Source of the DNA: Cecembia rubra
GTDB taxonomy: Bacteria > Bacteroidota > Bacteroidia > Cytophagales > Cyclobacteriaceae
Assembly (NCBI RefSeq): GCF_003014575.1
Contig: NZ_PYGF01000008.1
Location: forward strand, 1-64,000
Direction: 5' to 3'
DNA: 64,000 nucleotides
Below the pieces are notes generated by a model. It was given only the letters and a program-made list of their open reading frames with translations, had not been told where the DNA came from and searched no databases. This document shows positions 46,011 to 54,234 of the stretch, one piece after another. Every line of letters starts with the position of its first letter. Within the stretch, counting starts at the first letter, position 1. The translations under genes and the position numbers were made by a program.

Positions 46011-47330
46011 ATGAAAAACCCAATCAATAAACCAAGAAGGGACTTTTTGAAAGCATCTGCCCTAGTGACAGGTGGACTCATTATTCAGCCTTTCCACCTA
46101 CCCGGAGCTTATGCAACAGGTTCTGATGAAATCAAATTGGCTGTAATCGGCTGTGGCGGCAGAGGTACAGGAGCGGTATTCCAGGCATTTGAAACAGGGC
46201 ATAATATCAAATTGGTAGCCATGGCAGATGCTTTTCGTGATAGGATTGATAAAAGCTATGAGCCCATTTTCAATAAGTATGGAAAAGAAAAAGTTGATGT
46301 CCCAGAAGAAAGGAAATTTGTGGGATTTGATGCGTATAAAGAGGCCATCAAACTGGCCGATGTGGTAATTTTGGCAGCACCTCCAGGATTTAGACCAGAT
46401 CATTTTGAAGAATCGGTCAAGCAGGGTAAGCAGATTTTTATGGAAAAACCTGTTGCTGTTGACGCCATAGGTATTAGAAGAGTGCTTGCTTCAGCTGAAG
46501 AAGCTAAAAGGAAAAAGTTGAATGTGGTAGTGGGATTACAGCGGCATTACCAAAGCAATTACAGGGAAACTATCAAGAGAATACATGATGGGGGAGTTGG
46601 AGACATTATCGGTGGACAGGTTTATTGGAATGATGGTGGAGTTTGGGTAAATGCCCGTCAGCCTGGACAAACCGAGATGGAATACCAGATGCGAAACTGG
46701 TATTACTTCAATTGGCTATGTGGTGACCATATTGTAGAGCAGCATGTACACAATCTGGACGTGGCCAATTGGGTCAAAAACAGTTATCCTGTAAAAGCTT
46801 ACGGGACCGGAGGTAGACAGGTAAGGACTGGGAAAGATCATGGAGAGATATTCGATCATCACTCCGTAACCTTTACGTATTCCGATGGTACTGTTATCTT
46901 CAGTGAATGCAGGCATTTTCCGGGAGCGACCAATAGGGTAGACGAAAGATTCCAAGGAACCAAAGGAAACGCTTACCTAAGTGCTGGTAATCATGGAATT
47001 TTGACAGACTGGAAAGGAAAAGAAATATACAACCACAATAGAGAGAACAATCCCAATCCCTATCAAGTAGAACATGATGAACTCTTTGATGCTATTGTAA
47101 AAGGTGAATTTAGGTTTGCTGATGCAGAAAATGCGGCAAAAAGTACCATGACTTCCATATTGGGAAGATACGCTACCTATTCCGGAAGAGAAATAACTTG
47201 GGATGAAGCACTTAATTCCAATGTGGATCTCATGCCTGAAAGACTTGCTTGGGATGCCAGACCTAAGGTGCTGCCCAATGAAGATGGCTTTTATCCTTAT
47301 GCAGTTCCTGGGAAAACAAAAGTAATCTGA
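46011..47330 (+). CDS. Tat-exported Gfo/Idh/MocA-family oxidoreductase
   Basis: A 439-residue NAD(P)-dependent oxidoreductase acting on a sugar or polyol. The N-terminus has a twin-arginine signal (PRRDFLKASALVTGG), so the enzyme is exported with a bound cofactor. The Rossmann domain has AVIGCGGRGTG (about 43-53), EKPVAVD (about 145-151), and the C-terminal sheet domain follows. The substrate is unknown. It is followed after 2 bases by a Tat-exported TIM-barrel isomerase. In glucose-fructose oxidoreductase, which has the same combination of fold and Tat signal, tightly bound NADP allows periplasmic catalysis. Confidence 0.9.
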   Translation: MKNPINKPRRDFLKASALVTGGLIIQPFHLPGAYATGSDEIKLAVIGCGGRGTGAVFQAFETGHNIKLVAMADAFRDRIDKSYEPIFNKYGKEKVDVPEERKFVGFDAYKEAIKLADVVILAAPPGFRPDHFEESVKQGKQIFMEKPVAVDAIGIRRVLASAEEAKRKKLNVVVGLQRHYQSNYRETIKRIHDGGVGDIIGGQVYWNDGGVWVNARQPGQTEMEYQMRNWYYFNWLCGDHIVEQHVHNLDVANWVKNSYPVKAYGTGGRQVRTGKDHGEIFDHHSVTFTYSDGTVIFSECRHFPGATNRVDERFQGTKGNAYLSAGNHGILTDWKGKEIYNHNRENNPNPYQVEHDELFDAIVKGEFRFADAENAAKSTMTSILGRYATYSGREITWDEALNSNVDLMPERLAWDARPKVLPNEDGFYPYAVPGKTKVI

Positions 47331-47332
47331 GC

Positions 47333-48250
47333 ATGGAAAGAAGGAGTTTTATCAAAAACCTAAGTTTGGGCAGTGCACTTGCCTTTACTACAACAGGGAG
47401 TACCTTTGGAAAGGTTAAAATGGCCAATAAAGCACAAGCTAGATTTAATCTTGACTATGCCCCTCATTTCGGAATGTTCAAAGGACATAGTGGCGAGGAT
47501 TTGGTGGATCAGTTAAAATTTATGGCAGATCAAGGATTCCGGTCTTTGGAGGACAATGGCCTATTAGGTAGATCTGTGGAAGATCAGAACCGAATTGGCA
47601 AAACTTTAGAGCAATTAGGAATGCGGATGGGGGTATTTGTTGTAGATGGAGGAGATAACTGGAAGATTTCATTGACCACAGGTAAAATAGAATTTATTGA
47701 TAATTTTGTCAATACCTGTAAGCGTTCTGTGGAAGCAGCCAAAAGGGTCAATGCCAAATGGGCGACAGTTGTACCTGGGTTTTTTGAAAGGAGATTGCCC
47801 ATAGGAATTCAGACCAGTAATGTCATTGAGGCATTAAAAAGAGGAGCCGAAATTTTTGAACCACATGGTTTGGTGATGGTATTGGAGCCCTTGAGTGATA
47901 CTCCTGAACTATTCTTAAGGCATTCTGATCAGACTTATGCAATTTGTAAAGCTGTCGACAGTCCTTCATGTAAAATTCTGTATGATATTTACCATATGCA
48001 AAGGAATGAAGGAAACTTAATTCTGAATATAGATGCATGCTGGGATGAAATTGCCTATATTCAAATTGGTGACAACCCTGGTAGAAAAGAGCCTGGAACA
48101 GGGGAAATCAATTATCTTAATGTTTTCAAACATATTGACAATAAAGGTTATAAAGGGATTTTAGGCATGGAGCATGGTAATGCAGGACCAGGAAAACAAG
48201 GTGAAGAAGCTTTGATTGCTGCTTACAGAAAAGTTGATCAATTTAAATAA
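47333..48250 (+). CDS. Tat-exported TIM-barrel protein, hydroxypyruvate-isomerase/xylose-isomerase-like
   Basis: A 305-residue protein with a twin-arginine signal (ERRSFIKNLSLGSALAFTTTG). The rest is an AP-endonuclease-2-type TIM barrel (PF01261) with EPLSDTPELFLRHSDQ, ILYDIYHMQRNEGN, IQIGDNPGRKEPGTGEI and GMEHGNAGPGKQGEEAL, typical of hydroxypyruvate isomerase and related sugar isomerases; these lie at the expected metal-ligand sites. It is the second enzyme of the putative periplasmic module. Its stop overlaps the next ATG by one base. Confidence 0.88.
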   Translation: MERRSFIKNLSLGSALAFTTTGSTFGKVKMANKAQARFNLDYAPHFGMFKGHSGEDLVDQLKFMADQGFRSLEDNGLLGRSVEDQNRIGKTLEQLGMRMGVFVVDGGDNWKISLTTGKIEFIDNFVNTCKRSVEAAKRVNAKWATVVPGFFERRLPIGIQTSNVIEALKRGAEIFEPHGLVMVLEPLSDTPELFLRHSDQTYAICKAVDSPSCKILYDIYHMQRNEGNLILNIDACWDEIAYIQIGDNPGRKEPGTGEINYLNVFKHIDNKGYKGILGMEHGNAGPGKQGEEALIAAYRKVDQFK

Positions 48251-49278
48251 TGAGATTTGTTTATTTTCTTCTATTATTCCTTCTTTTTTCCTGTACCACT
48301 AAAGAAAAAAGACTGAAAATTGAAGCACCTAAAGGTTGGGAGGTGATGGGAACACCCGTCTCCTCCTCTTTGAGGGGGCTTTCCCCATTGACTGAAAAGA
48401 TCATCTGGGCCTCTGGTTCCAAGGGTACTTGGCTTCGAACTTTAGATGGTGGGCAGTCCTGGGACCATGGGGTAATTGCCGGACTGGATTCAGTGGATTT
48501 TAGGGATATTGAAGGATTTGATGCTTCTACAGCGGTGGCCATGTCTTCTGGTCAGCCAGCAGTGATTTACAGAACGGAGGATGGTGGGAGAACCTGGTAT
48601 GAGGTTTTTCGTGGCAGTGAAGCAGATTTTTTTGATGGGATGGCTTTTTATAAGAACAATGGATACGTAATAGGAGATGAAGTAGGGGGTAAATGGAGAA
48701 TTTTGGTTTCCAAGGATTATGGAAAAAGTTGGGGAGTTTTGGAAACAAGTCCCAAGGCTGAGTCGGGAAGTGGCTCATTCGCAGCAAGTGGGTCAGGTAT
48801 TATTGCAACTGAAGATCAAATATGGTTTGCCAGTGGCGGCAGGAAAAGCAGTGTATTTAATTCTACAGATGCAGGAATAACCTGGAAGGAATATTCCACT
48901 CCTATAATCCAGGGGGAAAGCTCCCAAGGGATATTTTCATTGACAATAGTTGATGATAATATTTTGGTAGCTGTAGGGGGCGATTTCTTGAATCCGGAAC
49001 TTTCTGATAGGAATGCTGTAATTTCACTTCATAATGGAAGGGCATGGTCTTTGATAACAGGGAATTTTCCTACTGGATACCGTTCCAGTGTTGCCTATTT
49101 TCCCCTTCATCATTGGCTGATTTCAGTAGGTCCAAATGGTTCTGATTTTTGCTCCAACTCCGGAATGGATTGGGCCAAATTTTCAAATGAGGGATTCCAT
49201 GCTGTGGTTTTGGATAAATCTTTCGGCAGTATTTGGGCATCAGGGCCAAATGGCAAGATTGGCCGGTTGGTATATTAA
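48250..49278 (+). CDS. YCF48/BNR-repeat lipoprotein
   Basis: A 342-residue lipoprotein: signal with lipobox near FLLFSC (Cys15), then a six-bladed-like beta-propeller made of YCF48/BNR repeats (TLDGGQSWDHG, TEDGGRTWYEV, SKDYGKSWGV, STDAGITWKEY). Same fold class as the large protein at 40684 but without PKD modules or a T9SS domain. It is coupled to the TIM-barrel gene by the overlapping TAATG, so it acts with that module, perhaps as an outer-membrane or periplasmic binding protein. No catalytic residues are apparent. Confidence 0.78.
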   Translation: MRFVYFLLLFLLFSCTTKEKRLKIEAPKGWEVMGTPVSSSLRGLSPLTEKIIWASGSKGTWLRTLDGGQSWDHGVIAGLDSVDFRDIEGFDASTAVAMSSGQPAVIYRTEDGGRTWYEVFRGSEADFFDGMAFYKNNGYVIGDEVGGKWRILVSKDYGKSWGVLETSPKAESGSGSFAASGSGIIATEDQIWFASGGRKSSVFNSTDAGITWKEYSTPIIQGESSQGIFSLTIVDDNILVAVGGDFLNPELSDRNAVISLHNGRAWSLITGNFPTGYRSSVAYFPLHHWLISVGPNGSDFCSNSGMDWAKFSNEGFHAVVLDKSFGSIWASGPNGKIGRLVY

Positions 49279-49429
49279 GCAATTGTCGTACTGATTCTTC
49301 TGTTTATTTATCTTAATTTTTTTAGTCAATTTGTACATAACCTGTATTCCTTTATTATATTTAATAATTCATAGAGCATAAGGGCTGAACCCTTCCATTT
49401 CGTAATTCTCAATAGCTAAATTCTTTAAT

Positions 49430-50173
49430 ATGTTTGATTTGATTCCATCCATATGGTTGATTGACGGAAAGTGTGTCCGCTTAAAAAGGGGTGATTTCAC
49501 CACTCAAGAAGTAATTTCCAATAATCCATTGGAGATTGCACAGGCATTTGAAGATCATGGAATAAGATGGCTTCATTTGGTGGACCTGGATGGGGCAAGA
49601 AGAGGAGAACCAAAGAATTACCACATATTAGAGGCCATTGCTGGATATACCAATTTGAAAGTTGATTTTACAGGAGGTGTATCTACAGATGGGGATGTAT
49701 TGAAATGCTTTGAGTTTGGTGCTTTTTCAATAACAGCTGCTTCTGTAGCAGCTTTGTTTCCAGAGAGATTTTCCCAATGGATCATGTCCTATGGCAGAGA
49801 GAAAATCTATATGGCAGCTGATACCAATCCTGCAGATCATAAAATCAAAGTAAGAGGATGGACCAAAAAGACTGAAATTGATCTATTTGACCATATAGAG
49901 TATTTCTATGATAGAGGTTTGAAATACATGAAATGTTCAGATGTGACAAGGGATGGGGTAATGGAAGGACCTAATTTTGAACTTTATCAGGAGATAATTG
50001 ATAAGTTTCCAAATATAAGATTGGCCGCAAGTGGGGGAGTGAGGAATATTGATGATTTCAAGCGGCTCAAAGATATGGGAGTTACTGCTGTCGTTTTTGG
50101 AAGGGCTTACTTTGAAGGAATTATCTCATTAAAAGATTTGGACAAATTTATGGCTGAACATGGTCAGGAATAA
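49430..50173 (+). CDS. HisA-like TIM-barrel protein with the first catalytic Asp replaced
   Basis: A 247-residue protein clearly homologous to HisA, the isomerase of histidine synthesis: DLIP...LIDGKCVRL, HLVDLDGARRG, RGWTKKTEIDLFDH, DVTRDGVMEGPN, AASGGVRNIDD. But the motif that holds the first catalytic Asp in HisA (PAIDLIDG-type) reads PSIWLIDG here: residue 9 is Trp (codon TGG). Also GGG(V/I) reads TGGV and the GT-type phosphate loop reads TAASVAA. The Asp at 131 is kept. No other his gene is near. I call it a HisA paralogue of unknown activity, not an ordinary hisA. Confidence 0.85.
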   Translation: MFDLIPSIWLIDGKCVRLKRGDFTTQEVISNNPLEIAQAFEDHGIRWLHLVDLDGARRGEPKNYHILEAIAGYTNLKVDFTGGVSTDGDVLKCFEFGAFSITAASVAALFPERFSQWIMSYGREKIYMAADTNPADHKIKVRGWTKKTEIDLFDHIEYFYDRGLKYMKCSDVTRDGVMEGPNFELYQEIIDKFPNIRLAASGGVRNIDDFKRLKDMGVTAVVFGRAYFEGIISLKDLDKFMAEHGQE

Positions 50174-50175
50174 AT

Positions 50176-50201
50176 AAAGCCACCCATTAGAGTGGCTTTT
50201 T
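50176..50201. terminator. Bidirectional terminator between the HisA-like and serine hydrolase genes
   Basis: AAAGCCAC (50176-50183) pairs with GTGGCTTT (50192-50199). It lies between convergent stops at 50173 and 50206, with a T run on the plus strand. Confidence 0.8.
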
Positions 50202-50205
50202 CAGT

Positions 50206-51450
50206 CTAATATTTTACTGCGAATTCAGATAGATCAGGTTTTTGTACTTTTTTCCTTGCCAATTCCAATTGATAAAGGTATTCTCCCAATTCTGCAAAAA
50301 ATGGGAAAGCGATTTCATTGTATTCATACTGGTTGTCATTAAGGGTTTCATTGTCATTTGTATAAATGATAGCGGATACAAAAAATTCAATTCCATTATC
50401 GAAATCTACAAAATAAGATCCATCCAAAAGGTGGCCATAGGCATTTCCTGTTTTATTGAAAATCCTGAATTGGGGAGGAATTGGGTTTGTGTCTGTTCCA
50501 AACTTGAAAAATTTGGAATAACTGTCATAATATTCAGGTAATTCATATTTTGGGAAATCACTTTCTCCTGGGAGCATGGACATGTATTTCAATAAAAATT
50601 TCCGGTCTTCAGGGCTAATATTAAACCTTTGATGTGGCTCAAAATTTTCAGGAAAAATGATTCTTTCAACTGTACCGTGCAGATCAGAAAGCGCAAATTT
50701 GTTTTTATAAGTAAAGTCCATTGCTTTGTTGACCAATTCTCCTTTATTGTAGTGCGCCTTACCAATATAGGGTTGGTCTTGATTCGCATAAATACTTTTA
50801 GTTTCCCTTCCCGGTATTGTTAATAGTGTATCTCCATGCTCATTTTTAAAAATAATTGGATTGAAATGCCTGTTTTCAATTTCAGTCATAGGCATACTCA
50901 AGCGATGATTAATGACCGTATGTTGCAGCCCCTTTTCTTTCATTTTCCTGTTGATGTAATCTTGGCCCAGTAGTTCATATAATCTGTTGTAAGCGTCATT
51001 ATCACTCACTAAAAGAATTTTCTTAATGTAATGGCCTATGCTTGGTAGTTTATTGGCGGAGGTACTATCAGAATTGGCGGGTAGCTGAGAACTGCGTATT
51101 GAGTCTGTCAGCATGATACTTTCTTTTTGTAGCCCCTCTATTTTTTGTTCATTTAACCATTCTAGGGCAAGTATCGCAACCGGTAATTTCACGGTTGATG
51201 CTGGATAAAAGTAAATTTCATCATTCAGCTTGAAATTAAAATCAGTAAAATTGGGTTTTCCGTTCTGGTCACGGTCAATTTGGGTATAGATGATCTGAAC
51301 CCTGTATTTTGCATGATCCTGTAATACATATCCAAGGATAGGATATTCTTGAGGAATTTTGTCAAATGGTTTGTTAATTTGGGGCCGGCAAGAAATAAAT
51401 GAAGAAATCACAAGCAAGGTAATCAGCTTGGGTAGGAAATGTATTTTCAT
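50206..51450 (-). CDS. Class A beta-lactamase-like serine hydrolase, lipoprotein
   Basis: A 414-residue protein with a lipoprotein signal (residues 1-21, ISC at 19-21). The three active-site motifs of the penicillin-binding/class A group are intact: SxxK in ASTVKLP (Ser85, Lys88), SDN in LLVSDNDAY (149-151), and KTG in IFNKTGNAYG. The family includes beta-lactamases and DD-peptidase-like hydrolases; the role could be cell-wall processing, resistance or another ester hydrolysis. The frame is open to 51483, but the ATG at 51450 gives the lipoprotein signal. It follows the AONS-like gene by about 45 bases. Confidence 0.86.
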   Translation of the reverse strand: MKIHFLPKLITLLVISSFISCRPQINKPFDKIPQEYPILGYVLQDHAKYRVQIIYTQIDRDQNGKPNFTDFNFKLNDEIYFYPASTVKLPVAILALEWLNEQKIEGLQKESIMLTDSIRSSQLPANSDSTSANKLPSIGHYIKKILLVSDNDAYNRLYELLGQDYINRKMKEKGLQHTVINHRLSMPMTEIENRHFNPIIFKNEHGDTLLTIPGRETKSIYANQDQPYIGKAHYNKGELVNKAMDFTYKNKFALSDLHGTVERIIFPENFEPHQRFNISPEDRKFLLKYMSMLPGESDFPKYELPEYYDSYSKFFKFGTDTNPIPPQFRIFNKTGNAYGHLLDGSYFVDFDNGIEFFVSAIIYTNDNETLNDNQYEYNEIAFPFFAELGEYLYQLELARKKVQKPDLSEFAVKY

Positions 51451-51494
51451 AAAATGATGATTATATGTTCTCACCAATGACAAAATGATTCACC

Positions 51495-52562
51495 TCAAAT
51501 GCTTTGGGACTGAATTTTTTTTAGGACTGTAAATAACCTATGTAAATCTGCCTCTTCGTGGCTAGCTGTAATGACAATCCTGTTGCTCCAGGGATCGGTT
51601 GGTTCCGGATATGGAAATGAGCTTACAATAATTCCTTCTTCCTCAAGCTTACTCACCCATTTTCTTGATTCAAAAGTATAAATAGGGAATCCCACAAGCC
51701 CAGCTAATCCCTCAATGCTTCTTAGCAAGGAACTAAAATAGTGTTCGTTTCTATGTAGCTTATCAAAGCTTTCTTTAAGGATTTTTTCAGCTTGGAGAAA
51801 TGCCCAAATATATCCTTGTGGTGGAGGGGAAGCAGATCTAAAAATTCTTTGATTAGCTATTCCTATTATTGGTGTAATGGAGCCTAACGTTATGCCTGCC
51901 GGGATTCCCAATCCTTTGCCTAAAGATCCGGAAACCAAAAGTTCTACTGGGAGGAATTTCCATTTGTTATATGTCCCATATGGGTTTTCACCTACCGATC
52001 CAAAGGCATGGCTGTCATCTAATAAAAAAGTATATTGGTGCTTTCGGGATAAGTTTCCAATCCAGGAATAATCATGAATGGCAGGTTTTAATGGATTAAC
52101 GGCATTACCAAGGATCAATACCCTTTGGGGTTTGAGTAGCTCAGTTGTTTCTTGTACATAAGCCGCCCATTCTTTGAAGGATTGTGAAGTATCCGGCGTA
52201 AGTTCATCCGGCAAAATTGCAGGATGAGTATCTGGTGCCATAAAAATATAGTCTGTATTGCCCAAAAGATAATTTAAAGTAGCATATCCAGCTAGGTATC
52301 CACTGCTCCAAAGTAAAGCTTTTTCGGCTCCGGCTTTTTCAGCAAAATAATTTTCAAATTGATCGAATATATCAAACCTTACATTGTTGATCCTGCTGAG
52401 GCCATGGTTCATTCCCAGTTTTTGGATTCCTTCTATCACTAAAGATTCAAATTCAAAGCTGGCTCCAAGTCCAAGGTAATCTGTACCACTAAAGTACAAG
52501 AACTCTTGTTCGCCTCTTTTGATAACCCTTCCTAATTTATGCTGTAATTGGAATAAACTCAT
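51495..52562 (-). CDS. AONS-like (8-amino-7-oxononanoate synthase/alpha-oxoamine synthase) PLP enzyme
   Basis: A 355-residue fold-I PLP enzyme of the alpha-oxoamine synthase group. The PLP Lys is in SGSLGKGLG, the His that stacks the ring in APDTHPAIL, and the aspartate in LLDDSHAFG where most relatives have DEAHSxG. It is shorter than BioF and carries DD in place of DE. BioF, KBL and cysteate/serine acyltransferases are all in this superfamily; the product is unknown. It sits upstream of a serine hydrolase gene on the same strand. Confidence 0.72.
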   Translation of the reverse strand: MSLFQLQHKLGRVIKRGEQEFLYFSGTDYLGLGASFEFESLVIEGIQKLGMNHGLSRINNVRFDIFDQFENYFAEKAGAEKALLWSSGYLAGYATLNYLLGNTDYIFMAPDTHPAILPDELTPDTSQSFKEWAAYVQETTELLKPQRVLILGNAVNPLKPAIHDYSWIGNLSRKHQYTFLLDDSHAFGSVGENPYGTYNKWKFLPVELLVSGSLGKGLGIPAGITLGSITPIIGIANQRIFRSASPPPQGYIWAFLQAEKILKESFDKLHRNEHYFSSLLRSIEGLAGLVGFPIYTFESRKWVSKLEEEGIIVSSFPYPEPTDPWSNRIVITASHEEADLHRLFTVLKKIQSQSI

Positions 52563-52658
52563 TTAAAATTATCTATTGACCAAAATCACAATAAAATCAA
52601 TCATATAAGCAGTTAATTAATCCAAAGGTTTGGAATTTTCCAATTTTAAAAGCAAAAA

Positions 52659-54149
52659 TTATCGAATATTCTGTTGCCTGCTTAAAATTTGCTTGTATGT
52701 ATTGCCAAACCTATCTATGACCTCCACCTCTATTTCTGAATTATCTGATTGAGCCTGAAAGAAAAAGAGGTGTGAATTCCTTTGTGCAGTGATCCAAGGA
52801 TGCTTGGCTCCTTTGTCTCTATTATTGAAAGTTGAAATAGCCAATGGGTCGTAAGTTTCTACTTTTCTAATGCTATTTGAGATTTTACCATTCTCCTTCC
52901 AGGTAATCTTCCATTCCGGATCCCAGTTCCAGATATTCAAACAATAATCTTCCGGAAAATCCGGGTGACTTCCCGGAGCATATGCCCTAAACTGTAAATT
53001 TTTATCAGCTCCTATGCTTTTATAATACCAGGACAATTTCGAATTGTTTTGATACACACTGTAACCTTTTGGCGTTCCATCGTAACAAATATCAGCCGCC
53101 CACCAAGCCCCACTTATCGATGCAGTATTGTGCTCATAGATGTTTTTGTGGAAGATATTCTCATTCCAATGTACATGTCCGGAAATGATATGTGCTTTAT
53201 AATCTTTTAATATTTCATATAAAGCACCATTGTTGATGACAGACTCCTTATTGAGGTCCCTTCCTTGGTTTAAAATGGCGACCTTAGATTGAGGTGGAAT
53301 GTGCAAAAACAGGACTATCTCACTTCCTTTTTCTATAAAGGAAAGGTCTTTTTCCAGCCATTGCAATTGTTCCTCGTCCAGGTAACCATAGTATTGTTTG
53401 TTTCCCAAAAAGAAAACATCGTTCAATACCACATAGTGTCTATTTCCACGGTTAAAGGAATAATGACTTGGCCCATACTGGTCTGTGAAGGGATATTGGC
53501 TTGCAGAATTTGACCTGGCCAATAAGTCAATATCATGATTCCCCAAAACCTGGAAAAAAGGTATTCCTGTTGATTTTATTCCCTGATTATAATATTCAAA
53601 AAGATCAAATTCATCAAAAACGAGATCTCCAAGCCCTATTCCAAAGGTGTTGGGATCATTGATATCAGAAACGGTATTTCTGATATCTGTGCAGGACTCA
53701 GAGATAAAGGTCTCTGCCTCTTCTTTGGTTTGAATTTGTGGATCTGCAATGGTAATAAAATGATGCTTGGTTTCGGGGAAATTGTTTTTTTGGAGATTGA
53801 AATCGAGGGTATTTATTTTTTTTCCAAAATCAAGCTTTCTGAAGAAGTCTACAGATCCGTTTGGAAGAAGATTGAATTTATATCCTGATGGATAGCTAAA
53901 ATAGACAAAAGGTCTGTCGGTAGGAAATTCAAATTTCCCGGATTTGTCCGAAAGGTAAATGAGTTTTCCATCTGTTATCACCACATTGGCAATACCTTTT
54001 CCATTGGAATGAATTCTCCCTTTGACTTCTGTGTAGTTGAGGGTTAATGGGTTTTGAATTTCTCCCATTGATAAGATGGGTAGACTCAATAAACCAGTTG
54101 TAATCAGGGTACTGTTATGTAGAAATTTCCTTCTGTTAATATTTTTCAT
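52659..54149 (-). CDS. Tat-type calcineurin-like metallophosphoesterase
   Basis: A 496-residue secreted phosphoesterase. The N-terminus has RRKFLHNSTLITTG, a twin-arginine-like export signal. An N-terminal beta domain precedes the catalytic domain with the two-metal motifs IADPQ, GLGDLVFDEFD, LGNHDID, LFLHIPP, and ISGHVHWN. A C-terminal beta domain completes the calcineurin-like N/C-domain architecture typical of Bacteroidota. It could hydrolyse phosphoesters in the periplasm, perhaps for phosphate supply. It is a single gene. Confidence 0.9.
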   Translation of the reverse strand: MKNINRRKFLHNSTLITTGLLSLPILSMGEIQNPLTLNYTEVKGRIHSNGKGIANVVITDGKLIYLSDKSGKFEFPTDRPFVYFSYPSGYKFNLLPNGSVDFFRKLDFGKKINTLDFNLQKNNFPETKHHFITIADPQIQTKEEAETFISESCTDIRNTVSDINDPNTFGIGLGDLVFDEFDLFEYYNQGIKSTGIPFFQVLGNHDIDLLARSNSASQYPFTDQYGPSHYSFNRGNRHYVVLNDVFFLGNKQYYGYLDEEQLQWLEKDLSFIEKGSEIVLFLHIPPQSKVAILNQGRDLNKESVINNGALYEILKDYKAHIISGHVHWNENIFHKNIYEHNTASISGAWWAADICYDGTPKGYSVYQNNSKLSWYYKSIGADKNLQFRAYAPGSHPDFPEDYCLNIWNWDPEWKITWKENGKISNSIRKVETYDPLAISTFNNRDKGAKHPWITAQRNSHLFFFQAQSDNSEIEVEVIDRFGNTYKQILSRQQNIR

Positions 54150-54180
54150 TTTGGAGTGATTTCTTCTTAATTATAGTAAA

Positions 54181-54214
54181 AAAAAATGGCCCACAAATTT
54201 GTGGGCCATTTTTT
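54181..54214. terminator. Strong terminator palindrome after the first tandem receptor
   Basis: AAAAAATGGCCCACAAA (54181-54197) is perfectly inverted in TTTGTGGGCCATTTTTT (54198-54214). It ends the minus-strand receptor that stops at 54235 and has flanking A/T runs for either strand. Confidence 0.85.
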
Positions 54215-54234
54215 AAATTCTATTTAGAGATTTA

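Noticed and set aside
49430-50173. HisA-like gene as a pseudogene
   Set aside because: The frame is full length with the remaining motifs intact and no frameshift, so it is more likely a functional paralogue.
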